This document shows, piece after piece, positions 1 through 9,400 of a stretch of 64,000 nucleotides of DNA. The stretch is taken from the NCBI RefSeq assembly GCF_947495965.1, contig NZ_CANMBB010000009.1:100013-164012 (forward strand), read 5' to 3'. The translations under genes and the position numbers were made by a program. The notes below the pieces were generated by a model. The model saw only the letters and a program-made list of their open reading frames with translations, was not told where the DNA came from and did no database searches. How positions within the stretch are numbered: position 1 is the first letter of the stretch; the number at the start of each line of letters is the position of its first letter. The stretch is from an uncultured Maribacter sp. (GTDB taxonomy: Bacteria; Bacteroidota; Bacteroidia; Flavobacteriales; Flavobacteriaceae).

Positions 1-109
1 ATTTTTCTTCATCAATTTTCCCATTGTGAAACATATCAATTTTATTTGCTAAATCGATAATATCTTTTTCTACAATTGGATTCTCTATTTCTGTTCTAAA
101 ACTTTGCAT
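1..109 (-). CDS. Sulfite/nitrite reductase-type protein, N-terminal fragment (partial)
   Basis: The first 36 codons of a minus-strand gene run off the left edge of the window. The reading begins MQSFRTEIENPIVEKDIIDL at an ATG whose first base is 109. From memory this opening is typical of the flavobacterial ferredoxin-type sulfite/nitrite reductase (siroheme and [4Fe-4S] family), which would reduce sulfite to sulfide. The place fits: it lies directly downstream of cysD-cysN on the same strand, so it would be the next enzyme of assimilatory sulfate reduction. No catalytic residues lie inside the visible part, so the call rests on N-terminal resemblance and context. Confidence 0.6.
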   Translation of the reverse strand, partial: MQSFRTEIENPIVEKDIIDLANKIDMFHNGKIDEEK

Positions 110-161
110 ACTTTATATTTTAGTACGTTTTACTATTTACTTTTAACCTTACTACTTTTAT

Positions 162-1409
162 TTACTGTATAAACCCAGCTCCTACTGTATTGTTATTCTT
201 TGTATCTATAACTATAAAAGAACCGTTTGTTCTGTGGTTTTTAAAAGCATCAAAGAAAATTGGTTTATTTAATTTAAACGTAACCTTTGCAATATCATTC
301 ATCCCTAAACCATCTACATTTTCTTCTATACCTGAATAGTCTGGGTTAATTTTATGATGAATCTTATCTACTTTTGCTAATACTTTATTTACGCCATGCT
401 GTATTACGTATTTAGTACCTGCTTTAAGTTGGTCTGAATCCATCCAAGCAATAGTAGCAGTAAACTGCTTATCTATTGTAGGTAAATCTCCTTCCTTAAC
501 AATCATATCTCCTCTACTTACATTAATCTCATCTTCTAAGGTAATTGTCACAGAAGAACGTCTTGATGCTGTTTGGTACTTTTTATCGTACGCATAAATT
601 TCTTTTATCTTAGATTTTGTTTGCGATGGCAAAGCAACAACTGTATCTCCAACATTAAGCTCTCCGCCATAAACCTTACCTGCAAAACCTCTAAAATCAT
701 GAAAGTCTTCTGTCTTAGGGCGTATTACATATTGCACTGGAAAACGTGGCGTTCCTACATTGGAAACAGCCGCTAAATCTAAACGCTCTAAATGCTCTAA
801 AATAGTTTCGCCGTTATACCAAGGCATAGCATCGGTTTTATTTACTACGTTATCTCCTTTAAGTGCACTTACAGGTATAAATGTAATGTTCTGGTTTTCA
901 TAATCTCTTTTACTCATTAATTCAGAAAAATCTGATTTAATAGCATTGTATGTTTCTTCAGAATAATCTACCAAATCCATTTTATTAATAGCTACAATCA
1001 CTTCTTTTACACGAAGCAAATTATTGATAAAAAAATGACGATTAGTTTGTTCTATAACTCCTTTACGAGCGTCTATTAATATAATAGCTGCTTGCGATGT
1101 AGAAGCCCCTGTTACCATGTTACGTGTGTATTCTACGTGACCTGGAGTATCTGCTATAATGTAACTTTTTTTAGCTGTTGAAAAATATATATGCGCAACA
1201 TCTATAGTAATACCTTGCTCGCGTTCTGCTACTAAACCATCTGTTGCCAAAGAAAAATCTAAATAATCATATCCTTTTTGCTTACTAGTTTTTTCTATAG
1301 CTTCTAACTTATCACTTGTAAGAGATTTTGTATCATATAGTATTCTACCAATTAAGGTACTCTTACCATCATCTACACTACCTGCTGTTGCTATTTTTAG
1401 TACTTCCAT
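162..1409 (-). CDS. cysN: Sulfate adenylyltransferase large subunit, GTPase CysN
   Basis: GTPase subunit of ATP sulfurylase, which with CysD converts sulfate and ATP to adenylyl sulfate (APS). The P-loop GSVDDGKST is at residues 10-18, the switch I region has REQGITID, DTPGH starts at residue 87, and NKMD is at 142-145. These are followed by EF-Tu-like beta-barrel domains. The 415-residue length means there is no fused APS kinase (CysC) domain, unlike many CysNC proteins. An in-frame ATG 11 codons upstream exists, but MEVLKIATAG is the family's usual start and the extra codons fall in an AGCC/GCTA-rich intergenic tract, so 1409 is chosen. It follows cysD by about 114 bases and is probably in the same operon. 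Confidence 0.95.
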   Translation of the reverse strand: MEVLKIATAGSVDDGKSTLIGRILYDTKSLTSDKLEAIEKTSKQKGYDYLDFSLATDGLVAEREQGITIDVAHIYFSTAKKSYIIADTPGHVEYTRNMVTGASTSQAAIILIDARKGVIEQTNRHFFINNLLRVKEVIVAINKMDLVDYSEETYNAIKSDFSELMSKRDYENQNITFIPVSALKGDNVVNKTDAMPWYNGETILEHLERLDLAAVSNVGTPRFPVQYVIRPKTEDFHDFRGFAGKVYGGELNVGDTVVALPSQTKSKIKEIYAYDKKYQTASRRSSVTITLEDEINVSRGDMIVKEGDLPTIDKQFTATIAWMDSDQLKAGTKYVIQHGVNKVLAKVDKIHHKINPDYSGIEENVDGLGMNDIAKVTFKLNKPIFFDAFKNHRTNGSFIVIDTKNNNTVGAGFIQ

Positions 1410-1523
1410 TTTTATTAGCTGTTGGCTATTTGCTCTTGGCATTTAGCCTTTTTAAATATTATTTTTAAGGTTTGCTAGTGGCTAGGTGCCAAAAGCTAAA
1501 GGCAAAATTTTCTTTAGAAAATT

Positions 1524-2429
1524 TTAAAAATATCCTTGTTGTTTTCTTTTCTCCATTGCTGCCTCGGAACGTTTATCATCTATACGCGCACCTCTTTCAG
1601 AAATACTAGAGTCTCTAATTTCGCTTACTACTTTATCTATACTAACTGCGTCTGAAAGAACCGCAGCCGTACAAGACATATCTCCTACGGTACGAAAACG
1701 CACTAAACGCTCTTCTACTATTTCTTCTGCATCACGGAAAACTATATCATCTTCAGCAGACCAAATCATACCATCTCTTACAAATGTTTTACGCTTGTGT
1801 GCAAAATATATAGAAGGAATCTCTATCTCTTCTTTCTGAATGTAAGACCAAACATCTAATTCTGTCCAGTTAGATATTGGGAACACACGAACATTTTGTC
1901 CTAATTCTATATCTCCATTTAGCATATCAAACAATTCTGGACGTTGGCTTTTTTCATCCCACTGACCAAAATCATCACGTACAGAAAAAATACGTTCTTT
2001 TGCTCTTGCTTTTTCCTCATCTCTACGAGCGCCTCCAATACAAGCATCAAACTTAAACTCTTCAATAGCATCTAATAATGTTGTGGTTTGCAAAGAATTT
2101 CTACTAGCATATCTACCAGATTCTTCTTTTACCTTACCAGCATCAATAGAGTCTTGTACATTACGAACAATAAGCTCTACTCCAAGTTCTTTTGCTAACC
2201 TGTCTCTAAATTCTATAGTTTCTGGGAAATTATGCCCAGTATCTATATGCATTAATGGAAAAGGAATTTTTGCAGGCCAAAATGCTTTTTGCGCCAAACG
2301 AACTAGGGTAATAGAATCTTTACCTCCCGAAAACAATAACACAGGTTTTTCAAACTGAGCAGCCACTTCTCTCATGATATAGATGGCTTCGTTTTCTAAT
2401 GGATTTATATGTGATGTATTTGTACTCAT
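1524..2429 (-). CDS. cysD: Sulfate adenylyltransferase small subunit CysD
   Basis: Catalytic subunit of ATP sulfurylase, partner of CysN. It belongs to the PP-loop ATP pyrophosphatase family: SGGKDS is at residues 34-39, followed by the CysD signature region HIDTGHNFPE. The length of 301 residues is normal for CysD. The order cysH-cysD-cysN on one strand, with 47 bases between cysH and cysD, indicates one operon that makes and reduces activated sulfate. No damage or unusual composition is seen. Confidence 0.96.
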   Translation of the reverse strand: MSTNTSHINPLENEAIYIMREVAAQFEKPVLLFSGGKDSITLVRLAQKAFWPAKIPFPLMHIDTGHNFPETIEFRDRLAKELGVELIVRNVQDSIDAGKVKEESGRYASRNSLQTTTLLDAIEEFKFDACIGGARRDEEKARAKERIFSVRDDFGQWDEKSQRPELFDMLNGDIELGQNVRVFPISNWTELDVWSYIQKEEIEIPSIYFAHKRKTFVRDGMIWSAEDDIVFRDAEEIVEERLVRFRTVGDMSCTAAVLSDAVSIDKVVSEIRDSSISERGARIDDKRSEAAMEKRKQQGYF

Positions 2430-2476
2430 CTTATTTTTTTAATTCTTTTTATTTTCTCCTTATATATTTATAAATA

Positions 2477-3100
2477 CTATGTGTGCAACCCACATTCTCT
2501 ATTTTCTAACACCTTAGTTGGGTCAAAATATTTATGCTCATTAGGTAAATTATTCTCTTGTAAATAGGTATCTAATTGCGCATCTTCCCAGTGGTAAAAA
2601 GGACTAACTTTTAAAACGCCATCTTTACTTACACTAAAAATATCTAGACTATTTCGTAATGCAGTTTGCCCCTTTCTAAGATTTGTAAACCATACTTCTG
2701 GTTTATGCTCTGCCATTGCTCTTCCAAAAGGTTCTAGTTTTACCTGTTCTGTAAAAATTGCATGATTAGGGTCCTCTATTCCTGGAATTCCCATTACCAC
2801 ATCTCTATGAGAAGAAGTTTGCTTAGGTACATATAAATGAATATTTAACCCCAATTTCTCAATTAATTCTTCTGCGTGTCTATATGTATTTGGTGTATTA
2901 TAACCCGTATCGCACCAAATAACTTTAATGTCTTTATTTACTGCAGTAACTGCATGTAAAATATTTACTTCGTATGGTCTAAAATTAGTTGTTACAACAG
3001 CATTTGTAGTTTGTTGTAATGCCCATTTTATTATTTCAGCAGGAGAAGATTTCTCAAACTTTTTATTCCAATCTGCAATTTTTTCTTCTGTATAGTTCAT
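2477..3100 (-). CDS. cysH: Phosphoadenylyl-sulfate (or adenylyl-sulfate) reductase CysH
   Basis: Reduces activated sulfate to sulfite with thioredoxin-type electrons. The protein has 207 residues with the PP-loop-derived opening TTNFRPYE near residue 37, the WCDTGYNTP region near 62, and the C-terminal catalytic signature ECGLHT with Cys203. Only two cysteines are present (63 and 203). The CC...CxxC set that binds the [4Fe-4S] cluster of bacterial APS reductases is absent, which by family knowledge points to PAPS as substrate. No APS kinase gene is in the window, so the PAPS source must lie elsewhere or the substrate is unusual. It is 11 bases downstream of the DUF2061 gene in the cys operon. 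Confidence 0.92.
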   Translation of the reverse strand: MNYTEEKIADWNKKFEKSSPAEIIKWALQQTTNAVVTTNFRPYEVNILHAVTAVNKDIKVIWCDTGYNTPNTYRHAEELIEKLGLNIHLYVPKQTSSHRDVVMGIPGIEDPNHAIFTEQVKLEPFGRAMAEHKPEVWFTNLRKGQTALRNSLDIFSVSKDGVLKVSPFYHWEDAQLDTYLQENNLPNEHKYFDPTKVLENRECGLHT

Positions 3101-3111
3101 CGCTCTTTATC

Positions 3112-3375
3112 TTATTTACCCCATTTTATACCATTCCAAATACGCTCATGGAAAAAATACAACACCATCTTAGTTAAAAAATCTACAGAGGCTATAGATG
3201 CCGCCACTGCCATTTTACCAGTTAATATATAAGACACAACTAAAGTATCTAGTGTACCTATTACTCTCCAACTTAATGCCTTTGCTACACTACGAATAGG
3301 TTTTTCAGACTTTTTGTCGTCTTCATACTTACTTTTCGTGGCTTTTTTATCTAAAATCAATTGATCAGCAATCAT
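3112..3375 (-). CDS. DUF2061 family small membrane protein
   Basis: An 87-residue protein with a basic N-terminal half (KKATKSKYEDDKKSEKPIRS) followed by the DUF2061 core: AKALSWRVIGTLDT, a hydrophobic segment around residues 43-65, and a second segment ending in FFHERIWNGIKWGK. Members of this family are small two-segment membrane proteins that recur next to cys genes. The biochemical role is unknown. A part in sulfate handling is inferred from its place as first gene of the DUF2061-cysH-cysD-cysN operon. Its upstream region carries two Rrf2-like operator copies. Confidence 0.88.
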   Translation of the reverse strand: MIADQLILDKKATKSKYEDDKKSEKPIRSVAKALSWRVIGTLDTLVVSYILTGKMAVAASIASVDFLTKMVLYFFHERIWNGIKWGK

Positions 3376-3394
3376 TTGTTATTATTTTTCTATT

Positions 3395-3426
3395 ACCCTA
3401 TAGATTTAATAGGATATTCAAAAATA
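3395..3426 (-). promoter_or_regulatory. Promoter -7 box and Rrf2-like operator, proximal copy
   Basis: Read on the minus strand, a Bacteroidota-type -7 box TATTTTTG (3426-3419) is followed at once by CCTATTAAATCTATAGG (3413-3397), an inverted repeat with 5-bp arms (CCTAT/ATAGG). No clear -33 TTG is seen. An operator over the expected transcription start, about 20-40 bases before the DUF2061-cysHDN operon, suggests repression. The divergent Rrf2 gene next door is the natural candidate to bind it. This is inference from position and from the general form of Rrf2 sites. Confidence 0.55.
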
Positions 3427-3474
3427 GTATATTTATACCACCTAAGACGTTAAAAAATAACTAAAATTACTTTT

Positions 3475-3497
3475 ACCCTATCGATTTAGTAGATTAT
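3475..3497 (-). promoter_or_regulatory. Rrf2-like operator, distal copy
   Basis: On the minus strand this reads CTACTAAATCGATAGGGT and aligns base for base with the proximal copy CTATTAAATCTATAGGGT. Sixteen of those 18 positions agree, and the two copies start exactly 80 bases apart. The left arm is less perfect here. It lies about 100-120 bases upstream of the cys operon start and roughly the same distance downstream of the rrf2 stop codon. Confidence 0.5.
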
Positions 3498-3596
3498 TAA
3501 ATATTTAGAAGTTTTATTGAGAATAATGAATCTAATAAGGTGAATTCATAAAAATTTTAAAACCATAAAAACACATAAAATGAGGTAATTGGAGCG

Positions 3597-4007
3597 TTAA
3601 ACTAGAATATCTGCCAACGTATTGTTCCTATACACCTGCAAAGTACTGTCTCTTATTTGAAGCATTAACTTGTTTACAGAACAGGTTTTTTCATCTGGAC
3701 AATCGTCACATTTTTCATAAAAATTAAGGCTCACACAAGGCACCATTGCAATAGGCCCTTCTAATACTCGCATAACATCAGTCATTAAAATATCTTTAGG
3801 TTCCTTAATGAGGTAATACCCTCCTCCTTTTCCTTTTTTTGAACCTAAAAAACCTGTTTTACGAAGCGTTAATAAAATACTTTCTAAAAACTTTTGTGAT
3901 ATATTTTCTTGCTTAGCAATTTCTGCTATTTGCACAGGTGCATTTTCTTTTTGTAATGCCAAAAAGGAAAGTGCTTTTAATCCGTATTTAGTTTTCTTGG
4001 ATAGCAT
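3597..4007 (-). CDS. Rrf2 family transcriptional regulator
   Basis: A 136-residue regulator with an N-terminal winged helix (MLSKKTKYGLKALSFLA, IAEIAKQENISQKFLESIL, KGKGGGYYL) typical of Rrf2 proteins. The C-terminal part carries four cysteines in the pattern C-X8-C-X2-C-X5-C (PCVSLNFYEKCDDCPDEKTC), so an Fe-S or thiol-based sensor is possible, as in IscR. An ATG ten codons upstream is in frame, but the family begins at MLSKKTKYGL, so 4007 is chosen. It is transcribed toward the cys operon promoter region, which carries two matching palindromic sites. By analogy with CymR/CysR it may control sulfur assimilation. Confidence 0.88.
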   Translation of the reverse strand: MLSKKTKYGLKALSFLALQKENAPVQIAEIAKQENISQKFLESILLTLRKTGFLGSKKGKGGGYYLIKEPKDILMTDVMRVLEGPIAMVPCVSLNFYEKCDDCPDEKTCSVNKLMLQIRDSTLQVYRNNTLADILV

Positions 4008-4105
4008 AGCACGAAGATAGGAAAATAAAAAAAACAACTATAAATATACTAATTAAAAACCTGTTTCGTTATTAACCTTCATATATTAACCGTTATTAAA
4101 AAACC

Positions 4106-4648
4106 ATGAAAAAACTAAGCTTATTTTTATTTTTATCCGCAACAATTTTATTTACTTCTTGTGAAAAAGATAGCGATGAAAACCAATTAAAAAATTCATT
4201 AACTTCTGAATCCGATATTATCGGAGAATGGGATTTAACTGCTTATAAAGTAGAAGATGGAGAAACAGTAACTAAAGTAAATGGCGCATCTGTAACTCAA
4301 AAATACTCTTCTATTGGAAAAGATTTTGATATGCAAATAGAATTTAGCAATGACCCTAATACCGCAACTAGCAATGGCTCATTTATATCTGAAACTAGTA
4401 TTTCTATTTTAGGACAAACCCAAGTAACAGAAATTCCTCTTTACACCGTATTTAACTCTAGTACCTGGGAACTTAGAGATGGTGTTATCTTTTTTATTGA
4501 TGAAAACAATAAAGAAACCAAAATGACAACTATAGAATCTACAGAAAATAAGTTGGTTCTTTCTTATGACATAAATGAAACTATTGAAGTACAGGAAGGA
4601 GCAACTTCTACTACTACTGGTAAATTAACAATAACCATGGAAAGATAA
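4106..4648 (+). CDS. Lipocalin-like lipoprotein of unknown function
   Basis: A 180-residue secreted lipoprotein. Residues 1-19 form a type II signal peptide ending in the lipobox LFTSC, with Cys19 the lipidated residue, followed by an acidic linker (EKDSDENQ). The rest has beta-rich spacing typical of small lipocalin-like Bacteroidota lipoproteins, starting at IIGEWDLTAYKV and including STWELRDGVIFFI and NKLVLSYDIN. No catalytic motif is recognised. The stop codon TAA is followed in the same frame by a decayed second copy of the domain (4649-5113). It is divergent from the Rrf2 gene. Confidence 0.7.
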   Translation: MKKLSLFLFLSATILFTSCEKDSDENQLKNSLTSESDIIGEWDLTAYKVEDGETVTKVNGASVTQKYSSIGKDFDMQIEFSNDPNTATSNGSFISETSISILGQTQVTEIPLYTVFNSSTWELRDGVIFFIDENNKETKMTTIESTENKLVLSYDINETIEVQEGATSTTTGKLTITMER

Positions 4649-5113
4649 AGTTCTGAAAAAGAAGATACAACAACTTCCTCTCTAATTGTTGGAATTTGGG
4701 ACCTAACAGAACTAATAACAAAAGATGCCGTTTTAAAATTAAACGAAGTCAATAAAGAATATTAATTCGCTGCTAAAGCAAAGGATTTAGATGCTAGTAT
4801 GGTATTTTCTAATAACCCAAATTCTTTAAAAACCGAAGGAACTTTTCATTATACTATAACTTATGAAGATGGAGATGTTATTGAAGAGATAAGAGATTTT
4901 GATTTTTTTAACAATTCAAGTGGATGGTAACTAGAAAACAATTTAACAGAATTATACAATCACGTTAAGGGGTCTTCTGAAGTAGGCAACAGAGCAACCA
5001 TTTTAGAAATGACTGAAACTACCTTAAAACTTAAAATACTCTTTTCTAAATTCTACGATTCAAATGAAAATGAACGTAGAAGTTTTATTGCCTTTTTTAC
5101 TAAAAAAGAATAA
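4649..5113 (+). pseudogene. Decayed in-frame duplicate of the preceding lipoprotein domain
   Basis: The frame of the upstream lipoprotein continues past its TAA for another 154 codons, broken only by TAA at 4763 and at 4928 and ending at TAA 5111. The translation aligns with the first copy: IVGIWDLTELITKD against IIGEWDLTAYKVED, then AKDLDASMVFSNNPNS against GKDFDMQIEFSNDPNT, and FNNSSGW against FNSSTWE. It has no start codon and no signal peptide of its own. The frame is kept throughout with only base-substitution stops, which suggests a former two-domain protein or a fused tandem duplicate that has recently lost function. Confidence 0.75.
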
Positions 5114-5141
5114 TTTAAGGTCATTTTTTTGACAAAACCCT

Positions 5142-5171
5142 AAAAGCCAAATCTAATTAGATTTGGCTTTT
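5142..5171. terminator. Bidirectional intrinsic terminator
   Basis: A perfect palindrome, AAAAGCCAAATCTAA pairing with TTAGATTTGGCTTTT, with A and T runs at both ends. It lies between the end of the plus-strand pseudogene and the end of the minus-strand metZ, so it can serve both. Confidence 0.85.
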
Positions 5172-5191
5172 ATATTTCTGCAAAGTCCCGC

Positions 5192-6352
5192 TTAATTTAA
5201 AGCCTGCTTTATATCTGCAATAATATCCTCTATATGCTCTAAGCCCACAGATACACGTACAGAACCATCTGTTATGCCAGATTCTAAACGCTCTTCTACA
5301 GATAACTTACTATGTGTTGTAGATGCTGGATGCGTAACTATACTTCTAGAATCTCCAAGATTTGCAGATAAAGACAACATCTTAATACTATCAAAAAACT
5401 TTTTACCAGCTTCAATTCCCCCTTTAACCTCAAAAGCAACAATACTACCTCCTGCTTTCATTTGCTTTTTAGCAACCGCATACATTGGGTGCGATTTTAA
5501 GAACGGATATTTTACCCAACTGACTTTAGGGTGCTCTTCTAAAAACTGAGCCAACTTTAATGCATTTTCGCAATGACGATCTAAACGCACTGCCAAAGTC
5601 TCTAAACTCTTGGTTAATACCCAAGCATTAAAAGGGGATAATGCTGGGCCAGTAATTCTTGAAAAACGATATACTTTATCCATTAACTCCGTACTACCAA
5701 CAGTAATACCTGCTAAAACCCTTCCTTGACCATCCATTAATTTGGTTCCAGAATGTATTACCAAATCTGCACCAAATTTAATTGGCTGTTGTATATATGG
5801 AGTTGCAAAACAGTTATCTACAATAAATATTAAATTGTGTTTTTTTGCTATTTGTCCTAATCTTTCTAAGTCTAATACATCTACCCCAGGATTTGTTGGG
5901 GATTCCGCATAAATAATTTTTGTTTGCGAGGTAATCATTGCCTCAGCAGCATCCAAATCATCAATAGGAAAATAACTAGTTGTAACCCCCCATTTTGGTA
6001 AAAATTTGGTAAACAAAGTATGCGTAGAACCAAAAATACTTCTTGCAGAAAGAATATGATCCCCAGTTTTTACCAATGCCGCCAAAGTAGAAAATACGGC
6101 TGCCATACCAGATGCAAAAGCAAACCCACTTTCTGCCCCCTCCATTTTACAAACCTTCTCTACGAATTCATTATTTGTAGGATTGGAATATCTAGAATAA
6201 ATATTACGTTCTTTTTCTTCTGCAAATGAAGCTCGCATATCCTCGGCATCCTCAAATACAAAACTTGAGGTTAAGTAAATTGGTGTAGAATGTTCTAAAT
6301 ATTGGGTACGCTCTGACTGTGTTCTTATCGCTTCCGTTTCAAATTTTTTCAT
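5192..6352 (-). CDS. metZ: O-succinylhomoserine sulfhydrylase-type Cys/Met PLP enzyme
   Basis: Gamma-family Cys/Met metabolism PLP enzyme that joins an acylhomoserine with sulfide (or cysteine). The internal lysine is in HSGTKLMDGQG, which fits the Schiff-base lysine of the family. The segment SRYSNPTNNEF near residue 60 and the C-terminal THPASTTHSKL also match. The 386-residue protein is closest in feel to the MetZ subgroup, but MetB-type chemistry cannot be excluded from sequence alone. Start 6352 (MKKFETEAIRTQSERTQ) is preferred over an ATG 13 codons upstream because it matches the family start. It is the last gene of the metY-metX/thrA-metZ unit under the SAM-I riboswitch. Confidence 0.88.
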   Translation of the reverse strand: MKKFETEAIRTQSERTQYLEHSTPIYLTSSFVFEDAEDMRASFAEEKERNIYSRYSNPTNNEFVEKVCKMEGAESGFAFASGMAAVFSTLAALVKTGDHILSARSIFGSTHTLFTKFLPKWGVTTSYFPIDDLDAAEAMITSQTKIIYAESPTNPGVDVLDLERLGQIAKKHNLIFIVDNCFATPYIQQPIKFGADLVIHSGTKLMDGQGRVLAGITVGSTELMDKVYRFSRITGPALSPFNAWVLTKSLETLAVRLDRHCENALKLAQFLEEHPKVSWVKYPFLKSHPMYAVAKKQMKAGGSIVAFEVKGGIEAGKKFFDSIKMLSLSANLGDSRSIVTHPASTTHSKLSVEERLESGITDGSVRVSVGLEHIEDIIADIKQALN

Positions 6353-6438
6353 CTTTCTTTTTATTCTTTGGCTTTGAGTGTACTCAGCCAACTATGATTC
6401 TGCTCCACTCAATTAATGATAATTGAGCGTAGTTAAAA

Positions 6439-9400
6439 TTAATTTTTTTCTACAATTCTTAATATATCTCCAAAAACACCTCTTGCCGTAACAGCTGCTC
6501 CTGCTCCCGCTCCTTGAATTACTAGTGGATTTTCCCCATAAGACTCTGTATATATTTCTATAATAGAATCTGACCCTTTTATTTGCCCTAAAGCGCTTTC
6601 TTTTGGTACGGAAACCAGTTTTACATCTAACTTTCCTTTTTCTTCTTGCAAATTTCCATGCAAATCACCTACATAACGCAAAACGTGATTTGGTTTCTGG
6701 TTTTTCTTTATCTCATTAAAAGTATCATCTAACATTCCTAAATTATCTAAGAAATGATTTGTATCTCCTTTTTCTAATAAAGCAGGAATCAAATTCTGGA
6801 TTTCTACATCAGAAAATTCATTGTGCAATTCTAACTCTCTAGCTAGTATTAATAATTTTCGGCCTACATCATTCCCTGACAAATCCTCTCTTGGATCTGG
6901 CTCTGTAAAACCTTTTTGCATTGCATCTTTTAAAATAGTAGAAAAAGGCGCATTTACTTCTGAAAATGTATTAAAAATGTAACTTAAAGACCCTGAGAAC
7001 ACACCTTTTATCCTCGTAATATTCTCCCCTGATAAATGTAATAACTTAATAGTGTCTATTAAAGGTAAACCTGCTCCTACATTAGTTTCATATAAGTACT
7101 GTTTTTGATTTTTAACCAACTCTTCTCTTAAAAGCTGGTAATAATCAAAACCTAAAGTATTTGCTATTTTATTTGAGGATACTATATCAAAACCATTCTC
7201 TATAAAATCAAAATAATGCGCAACAAAATCTTCACTTGCTGTATTATCTACAATAATTAAATTTTCTAAATGATGTCTCTTAGCAAAATCAAAAATAGTA
7301 CTCAAAGTATAAGGCTCTCCCTTTTTATCTAACAAAGACTCCCAATTCTTAGAAACTCCTTTTTTACTCAATATTACTTTTTTAGAATTTGCAACGGCAA
7401 AAACTCTTAAATCTAGACCTTTCCTTTTTTCTATGTTTTTGGCAGATTTTAATATCTGATCAATTAGTGTTCCTCCAACATTACCATGTCCAAAAACAGC
7501 TATATTAACCTTTTTACTCATTCCAAAAACTTGCCCATGCATTACATTTACAGCCTTATGTAAATCGGTCTTTTTTACTACCAAGCTCACATTTTTCCCT
7601 GTAACTGTATTATTAAAAAGTAATGGTGTTATTTGGTTCTTAATTAAAGAATTGTAAGGCTTATGAAAAGTGCTCAAATCTTGTCCTACAATAGAAATAA
7701 CAGAAACATCCCCTACGACAGTAATTCTATTAACATCTTTTGATGTATAATCATGTGTAAATTCCCTATCTAAAGCTTGTTTTGCTTTCTGTGCAATATC
7801 TGCATCTACCACCAAACCAATTCCACGTTCTGAGGAACCTTGAGAAATAATACTTACACTAATATTACTATCCCCTAAGGCTTTAAAAATACGAGCATCT
7901 ACCCCTACTTTTCCTAACAATCCCCTACCTTCTAAATTAATTAAAGCAACCTTTTCTATTACAGAAATAGATTTAATACCGTCTTTGCTAGTTTTTGCAC
8001 TAATTAAAGTTCCTTCATTATCACTATTAAATGTATTTAAAATACGTAAAGGAATATTTTTTTCTAGTAAAGGAATAATTGTTTTGGCATGTAAAATAGT
8101 AGCGCCAAAATTTGCCAACTCATTGGCTTCACTATATGAAAGCTCAGAAATACGTTTAGCATCTGCTACAAAATCTGGATTTGCTGTATAAATACCATCT
8201 ACATGTGTATAATTTTGAAGCTCTGAAGCATCTAGGAAATTAGCCAATAAAGCCGCAGAGTAATTACTCCCATTTCTTCCTAAAGTTGTAGTTTCCCCAT
8301 CTAAAGTAGAAGCTATAAAACCTGTAAAAACAGGTACGGTTCCTTGCGACAACAAACCAAACTCTCTTAAAACATTTTCTTTAGATACTGTTTCTAAAAC
8401 ACTAGCATCTCCAAAATTATCATCGGTCTTAATAAGACTTCTAGAGTCCATTAACTTTGCCTTTACACCTTTTCCAATTAATAGTTTTGTTATTAATTTT
8501 GCAGATATTAACTCTCCATAAGCTAAAACCTGATCTTTAATCTTGGAACTGTAATCCCCTAATAAAGCAACCCCTTCATACAACTGAAACAAACTTGCAA
8601 ATTCCTCTGATAAATTTACATTTTTATAAGAATGCGTCTGGTATTTTTCAAAAGCTTCAAAGTCTTTTGCATAACTTTTACCAGATGCAGCTTTTTCTAA
8701 AATAACCTCTAGTTGGTCTGTAGCTTTTTCTCTTGCAGAAAGTACCACGGCAACTTTTTCTTTAGCCTTTACTTTATCTAAAATAATATCTAAAACATGT
8801 TCTAAACCCTCTCCATTACTTAAAGATTTACCTCCAAATTTTAAGACTTTAACTTTAGTAGTCTCTTCTTCTTTATTAAAAATAGGATTCAACAAATTTT
8901 GCATTTGATCAAACTCAATCAAAAAAGCATCATGTCCATGTAAAGACTGTACTTCGCCATAGGTAACATTACTATTTGCTTGGGCTATTTGCTTAAATGT
9001 TTCTCTATTTTCTTTAGCAGTAAAAAATAAATCAGAATCTACTCCAATAATATGAATATTGGTTTCACTATTCTGCAAGTCTACAAAAGCTGATTCTCTA
9101 TCTCTAGTAATATCAATAGACTTTAAAAGCTGATTCATTAGTTTATAGGCCGATAATTGAAAACGTTCTTTCAATTTATCTCCATGATGCATTAACCAAC
9201 TTTCTACATTAAAAACCTGCAACTCTTCATTAGTACTGCGTTTAAAACGCTCATTAAAAGATTCTGGCGTTCTATAACACAACATTGCATGCATACGAGC
9301 ATCATGTACAGGTTGCTTAGAATTAATTAAAAACTGCTCTTGTATTTGGCAGTTTCCTATTAACCAATCTGTAGACTTCCAGTCTGATGCCACAGGGATT

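Noticed and set aside
4646..5113. Programmed stop-codon readthrough producing a two-domain lipoprotein
   Set aside because: Three in-frame TAA codons would all need readthrough, and no signal for this is visible; a decayed second domain is simpler.
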